Assembly: GCA_051275005.1 (NCBI GenBank)
Contig: JBNMOP010000110.1
Coordinates: 1 to 9,221 of the forward strand
Direction of reading: 5' to 3'
DNA from: Eutrophobius sp051275005
GTDB taxonomy: Bacteria; Pseudomonadota; Gammaproteobacteria; Eutrophobiales; Eutrophobiaceae
DNA: 9,221 nt
Positions 6,002-9,221 of this stretch are shown one piece after another (position 1 is the stretch's first letter; each line of letters begins with the position of its first letter). The translations under genes were made by a program, and so were the position numbers. The notes below the pieces were generated by a model, which was given only the letters and a program-made list of their open reading frames with translations, was not told where the DNA came from and made no database searches.

Positions 6002-6940
6002 CTATTGCGTAAGCTGTAATCCGTATTTCGTCTTAAAGATATCACTACGCTCAAGAAAATCAACGGTGCTTTTAGGCATAGGCATCCTGCTAATGGAATG
6101 ACTAATTATAAGCTCAACACCTTCACGGATTAACTGTAATCCTCGTTTACCTAAGGCATATTGTTTTCGTGGGCTGTCCTTATCAAAATTTACCTTGGTA
6201 TCGAGTATTCTATCGGAGGCTCCGACAAAGCGCGGCCATACTTCGATTATGTGGCTATCACTACGCAATGTTTCAGCTGCAAATTTAGCACTTTCCCCAA
6301 GGTCCATGATGATGGGCACCAGGTGTCCAAACATATTGGTTCGATTAAAGACAGAACTTAATTTGTCAGTTATTGCATCAATTTCCGACATGGTTTGAGC
6401 GATCTTGATGTATCGAGAGGCATAATACTGTTCGACAGGTACGGTGAATACTTTAAATGGTTCGCCCCAAAGCTCATCAAGTCCTTCCATGCCTGTATCT
6501 GATCGTATAAATTTCCCGTTTTCAAGTGCACCCATAAAACACTTGCCACATTCTTTTATTAATTCATTCTCAGGACTGACACTCACTCCCATTTCTTCCA
6601 GCTCCACCATGTGTGTGAGAATATCTGAGCCACGATTCATAAGTGCGCCAGCCAGCATGGCAGCGAGCACCCGTTTTCGATATGGATCTTGTTCAGCTTC
6701 GTATGCGCTGCGCACATCATCAACCCGGTCACCCGGGGTATTGATGCCGGGCTCGGTGTGATGAAACACACGTCGAGTCAATTGATCGATTAACAGTTTT
6801 TTATGGTTTAATGTATCTGGGATATCATAATTACGGATCCAGTACCCGTCATAATAAACGCGGTCTACACCGTCAAAATTTTTAATTGTCCCGTTTGTCA
6901 CTTTATCTAGCACTGTATTTAATCTCACTATTTCAATCAT
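6002..6940 (-). CDS. Protein of unknown function (312 aa) downstream of shc
   Basis: I do not recognise this family. The protein is 312 residues, soluble by appearance and mostly helical, with no signal peptide or clear membrane segment. Visible features are an aromatic N-terminal stretch (VYYDGYWIRNYDIPD, 28-42), a charged helix with EAEQDPYRKRVLAAMLAGALMNRG (81-104), a CGKC pair (C131, C134), an ELWGEPFKVFTVPVEQYY segment (156-173), and a C-terminal basic helix-rich region ending in VDFLERSDIFKTKYG (293-307). The reading frame is clean, so it is very likely real. It begins 68 bases after the cyclase gene on the same strand, so co-transcription is plausible, as is a role linked to hopanoids or the membrane, but nothing in the sequence proves this. 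No Shine-Dalgarno sequence is visible before the ATG. Confidence 0.8.
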   Translation of the reverse strand: MIEIVRLNTVLDKVTNGTIKNFDGVDRVYYDGYWIRNYDIPDTLNHKKLLIDQLTRRVFHHTEPGINTPGDRVDDVRSAYEAEQDPYRKRVLAAMLAGALMNRGSDILTHMVELEEMGVSVSPENELIKECGKCFMGALENGKFIRSDTGMEGLDELWGEPFKVFTVPVEQYYASRYIKIAQTMSEIDAITDKLSSVFNRTNMFGHLVPIIMDLGESAKFAAETLRSDSHIIEVWPRFVGASDRILDTKVNFDKDSPRKQYALGKRGLQLIREGVELIISHSISRMPMPKSTVDFLERSDIFKTKYGLQLTQ

Positions 6941-7008
6941 TAGATATCAGATTTATTTTTTGGTTCGGCATTGTTTATCAGTGTGTGAAGTCCATCACGT
7001 TAATTTGG

Positions 7009-9030
7009 CTATGGCACTGCGCCTGGTGAAATTAATCCTTCAATAATCATCGCTTGCTGGCGTGAATACGTCCCAGACCTGGCCGTATAGTACAACCCTA
7101 ATGCCCAGAGCGGAAAATACTGACTATAGCCATGATAGCGCAGGTAAAACACCTTAGGGAAACCCGTGCCGGTATATAATTTCTCACTCCATGCCGGAGT
7201 TGATTGGTGGGTTTGAAGTAGATATTCGACGCCACGACCTACACACTCAGTATCGGCTTCCCCGCTAGCTATCAGACCTAACAGTGCCCAGGCGGTTTGT
7301 GATGGTGTACTTTTACCATTTCCTCTGAGGCCTATATCATCATATGAGCCACAATCCTCGCCCCAGCCGCCATCCGGATTCTGGATACTTTTCAACCAAT
7401 GCACAGCCTTGCGGATATAGGGCAGGTTGGGGTCTTCAGACATAGCCCCGAGGGCTGCAAGTACCGACCATGTTCCATAAATATAATTAACGCCCCAACG
7501 ACCATACCAACCTCCAAAATCTTTTTGGTCATGTTTGAGAAATTCAAGACCTTTTGCTATGGGTGAAAAGCCACGGTCGTACCCAAGCATGGTAAGCATT
7601 TCGATACATCTGGCGGTTAGATCAGCAGTGCTAGGATCAACTAAAGCGCCGTGATCAGCGAAGGGAATGTTATTTAAATACTCATAATGATTGTCGACAT
7701 CGAAGGCACCCCATCCGCCATCAGCATTTTGCATACCGATTACCCAATTGGCCGCCTGATTAATTCGTTTAAGATGTTCCGGGTTTTTATGTGCATCATG
7801 TCTGAGCAAACACATAATGACCATACTGGTGTCATCTATATCCGGGTAAAAATCATTTTCAAACTGGAATGCCCAGCAACCACTTTCCAGCGTAGGGACA
7901 CGTCTAGACCAATCACCCTTAACAAAAATTTGTTTTTCGAATAACCAGTCGATCGCCTGTGATATAGATTGATGTTCACTGTCTAGTCCAGCCTCGGCGA
8001 GGGCGCTGAGCGTCAGACAGGTGTCCCAGACCGGGGAGACGCATGGCTGTACGTATGTCACATCTTCAGATTCAATAACAAGATCTTCAATCGCATTTAA
8101 TCCACGAATAAGATCAGGATCATCATCTTTACAATTTGTTAATTTCAATGCCATTACTGCATTGGCCATCGCCGGGAAAATAGCACCATTACCGCCTATG
8201 CCTTGCATATGTTGTCGGGTCCAATTTTCACATTTTTGCAAGGATTTGTTTCGAATTGTTAAAGGCATATATTGCAGTATCTTTTTTAAAACTCGATCAA
8301 ACAGGTAGAAAAAACTTTTGACTATATTTTTGCTGGATATTTTATCAATATTTTTCAGCTCATCAGGATTTGCAATAAAGAGCTCCCGAATATCTTTTCC
8401 TGAATCCAGTTTATGTACTGGTTTAAAGGCCAGGATAATTAATAGAGGAACTATCACACACCGCGACCAGTATGAAACCTTATCAAGGGAGAAAATCCAC
8501 CAATCGGGAAAGAAAATTATCTCTGCCGGCATGGCCGGTACAGTGCGCCATGGAAGTTGCCCAAAAAAAGCGAGGGTTATGCGGGTGAAGACATTGGAGG
8601 ATTCTGCCCCACCATGGCAGAGTATCCACTTCCTGGCGCGAAGCATTTGTTCTGATGTTGTGTCGTAACCAATCAACTTCAAAGTAAAGTATGACTTTAC
8701 CGTGGCACTAATATTACCCGGACCCTGTTCATAAAGCGGCCAACTTCCATCCTTCAATTGACGACTCAATAAATAGCTTTGGATACGAGGCTCTCTTTTT
8801 TTATCACGAGTACCCAGGAATTCATGTAGCAGGACGTATTCGGATGGGATGGTAGCATCGGCCTCAAGTTCAAATAACCAGTAACCTTCTGCTGCCTGTA
8901 AATTCAGTAAATCTTTTCCAGCGTTATTTATGGTATCCAGGATTGAGCCTAACTCTTTTAGTTGATCTGGTCCGGGAACAAACAGTGGCTGATTTGTTCT
9001 AATAGCGGTGACGGGTTCAGGCTTATTCAT
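7009..9030 (-). CDS. shc: Squalene-hopene cyclase
   Basis: A 673-residue class II triterpene cyclase that folds squalene into hopene/diplopterol (EC 5.4.99.17), the committed step of hopanoid synthesis. It is a monotopic enzyme at the inner face of the cytoplasmic membrane. The protonating DxDD motif is DIDD at 397-400. QW-type repeats occur near 82-97, 359-374, 426-440, 494-508, 542-556 and 600-614. W335 in PVWDT and F388 match W312 and F365 of the Alicyclobacillus enzyme. F443 and R474 replace its Y420 and H451, changes I recall as common in proteobacterial cyclases. WWIFSLDKVSYWSR (177-190) followed by a hydrophobic run fits the family. GTGFPKVFYLRYHGYSQYFP (621-640) is the family's C-terminal block. 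All domains are present and the length is normal. No other hopanoid gene is seen. No Shine-Dalgarno sequence precedes the ATG. Confidence 0.97.
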   Translation of the reverse strand: MNKPEPVTAIRTNQPLFVPGPDQLKELGSILDTINNAGKDLLNLQAAEGYWLFELEADATIPSEYVLLHEFLGTRDKKREPRIQSYLLSRQLKDGSWPLYEQGPGNISATVKSYFTLKLIGYDTTSEQMLRARKWILCHGGAESSNVFTRITLAFFGQLPWRTVPAMPAEIIFFPDWWIFSLDKVSYWSRCVIVPLLIILAFKPVHKLDSGKDIRELFIANPDELKNIDKISSKNIVKSFFYLFDRVLKKILQYMPLTIRNKSLQKCENWTRQHMQGIGGNGAIFPAMANAVMALKLTNCKDDDPDLIRGLNAIEDLVIESEDVTYVQPCVSPVWDTCLTLSALAEAGLDSEHQSISQAIDWLFEKQIFVKGDWSRRVPTLESGCWAFQFENDFYPDIDDTSMVIMCLLRHDAHKNPEHLKRINQAANWVIGMQNADGGWGAFDVDNHYEYLNNIPFADHGALVDPSTADLTARCIEMLTMLGYDRGFSPIAKGLEFLKHDQKDFGGWYGRWGVNYIYGTWSVLAALGAMSEDPNLPYIRKAVHWLKSIQNPDGGWGEDCGSYDDIGLRGNGKSTPSQTAWALLGLIASGEADTECVGRGVEYLLQTHQSTPAWSEKLYTGTGFPKVFYLRYHGYSQYFPLWALGLYYTARSGTYSRQQAMIIEGLISPGAVP

Positions 9031-9221
9031 TACATTTAAATGAATAGTTGTGAAAAATTGTAGGCAAAATCATGGGGTTATCTGGTTTGATTGGGCGCGG
9101 TGTATCATTTATTTTGATATAGCTGGTAACCTAGATATTAAAATTATTGTTAATTGAGTGCGGATTGATTAGATCTGAAACACTAAATTACTCTTAACAT
9201 TGTAGTTTATGTTATTAATTT
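9031..9221. other. Non-coding upstream region of shc at the window edge
   Basis: These 191 bases are AT-rich and contain no supported open frame on either strand. They include the weak promoter candidate above and a CATTTAAATG palindrome (9033-9042) directly before the shc start. No RNA gene or repeat array is visible; the next gene lies beyond the window. Confidence 0.6.
9101..9129 (-). promoter_or_regulatory. Weak candidate promoter for shc
   Basis: On the minus strand TTACCA (9129-9124) and GATACA (9106-9101) are 17 bases apart, 4/6 and 3/6 matches to the sigma-70 -35 and -10 boxes. The start point would lie about 65 bases before the shc ATG. The match is poor, and the AT-rich gap could hold others. 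Confidence 0.2.

Noticed and set aside
6444..6761. Plus-strand open frame opposite the 312-residue gene
   Set aside because: Its translation is Ser/Pro-rich and low in complexity, as expected of an antisense shadow. The minus frame is three times longer and follows shc in the same direction.
7809..7841. Possible loss of function in the cyclase because Y420 and H451 equivalents are Phe and Arg
   Set aside because: The DIDD motif, QW repeats and other pocket residues are intact, and I recall these replacements as usual in proteobacterial squalene-hopene cyclases.
1..9221. Mobile element, CRISPR, prophage, toxin-antitoxin or defence system
   Set aside because: No repeat arrays, transposase or integrase motifs, terminal inverted repeats, tRNA genes or paired small genes were found. 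All long frames are metabolic or of unknown function.

Overview
The window holds eight complete protein-coding genes and looks like ordinary chromosome from a moderately AT-rich proteobacterium, most likely a gammaproteobacterium. The evidence for this is an aspartate aminotransferase that keeps the E. coli AspC length and residue numbering exactly, PaaZ- and PaaG-type enzymes close to the enterobacterial ones, and a squalene-hopene cyclase of the proteobacterial type. Taxonomy is inferred from protein resemblance recalled from memory, not from a search. No tRNA, rRNA, CRISPR array, insertion sequence, transposase or phage gene is visible.

Layout. Positions 26-268 (+) encode a small double-CDGSH iron-sulfur protein. 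It converges with an aspartate/aromatic aminotransferase (299-1489, -). A 138-bp divergent gap carrying a perfect 7-bp dyad separates that gene from a rightward group: a hot-dog acyl-CoA thioesterase (1628-2059), a D-2-hydroxyacid dehydrogenase of the GlcD/D2HGDH type (2085-3458), then after a 144-bp gap a PaaZ-type aldehyde dehydrogenase (3603-5150, TTG start) and a PaaG-type ring isomerase (5170-5958). On the other strand, and probably forming a second unit, are a squalene-hopene cyclase (7009-9030, -) and a 312-residue protein of unknown function (6002-6940, -). The last 191 bases are the upstream region of the cyclase and show no gene.

How the genes work together. In the aerobic phenylacetyl-CoA pathway PaaG isomerises the ring epoxide to oxepin-CoA. 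Bifunctional PaaZ then opens the ring with its C-terminal MaoC-like hydratase domain and oxidises the resulting aldehyde with its N-terminal ALDH domain. Here the PaaZ-like protein stops at the domain boundary, so the window supplies the isomerase and the aldehyde dehydrogenase but not the ring hydrolase. The neighbouring thioesterase and hydroxyacid dehydrogenase could deal with dead-end CoA esters or 2-hydroxy acids from the same pathway, but that link rests on position only. The cyclase makes hopanoids, and the unknown protein downstream of it is the best candidate in the window for undescribed function.

The most noteworthy observations are the hydratase-less PaaZ beside paaG, the unknown protein downstream of shc, the Cys-to-Tyr change in the second CDGSH motif, and the dyad in the aminotransferase leader. 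No clearly new multi-gene system was found.
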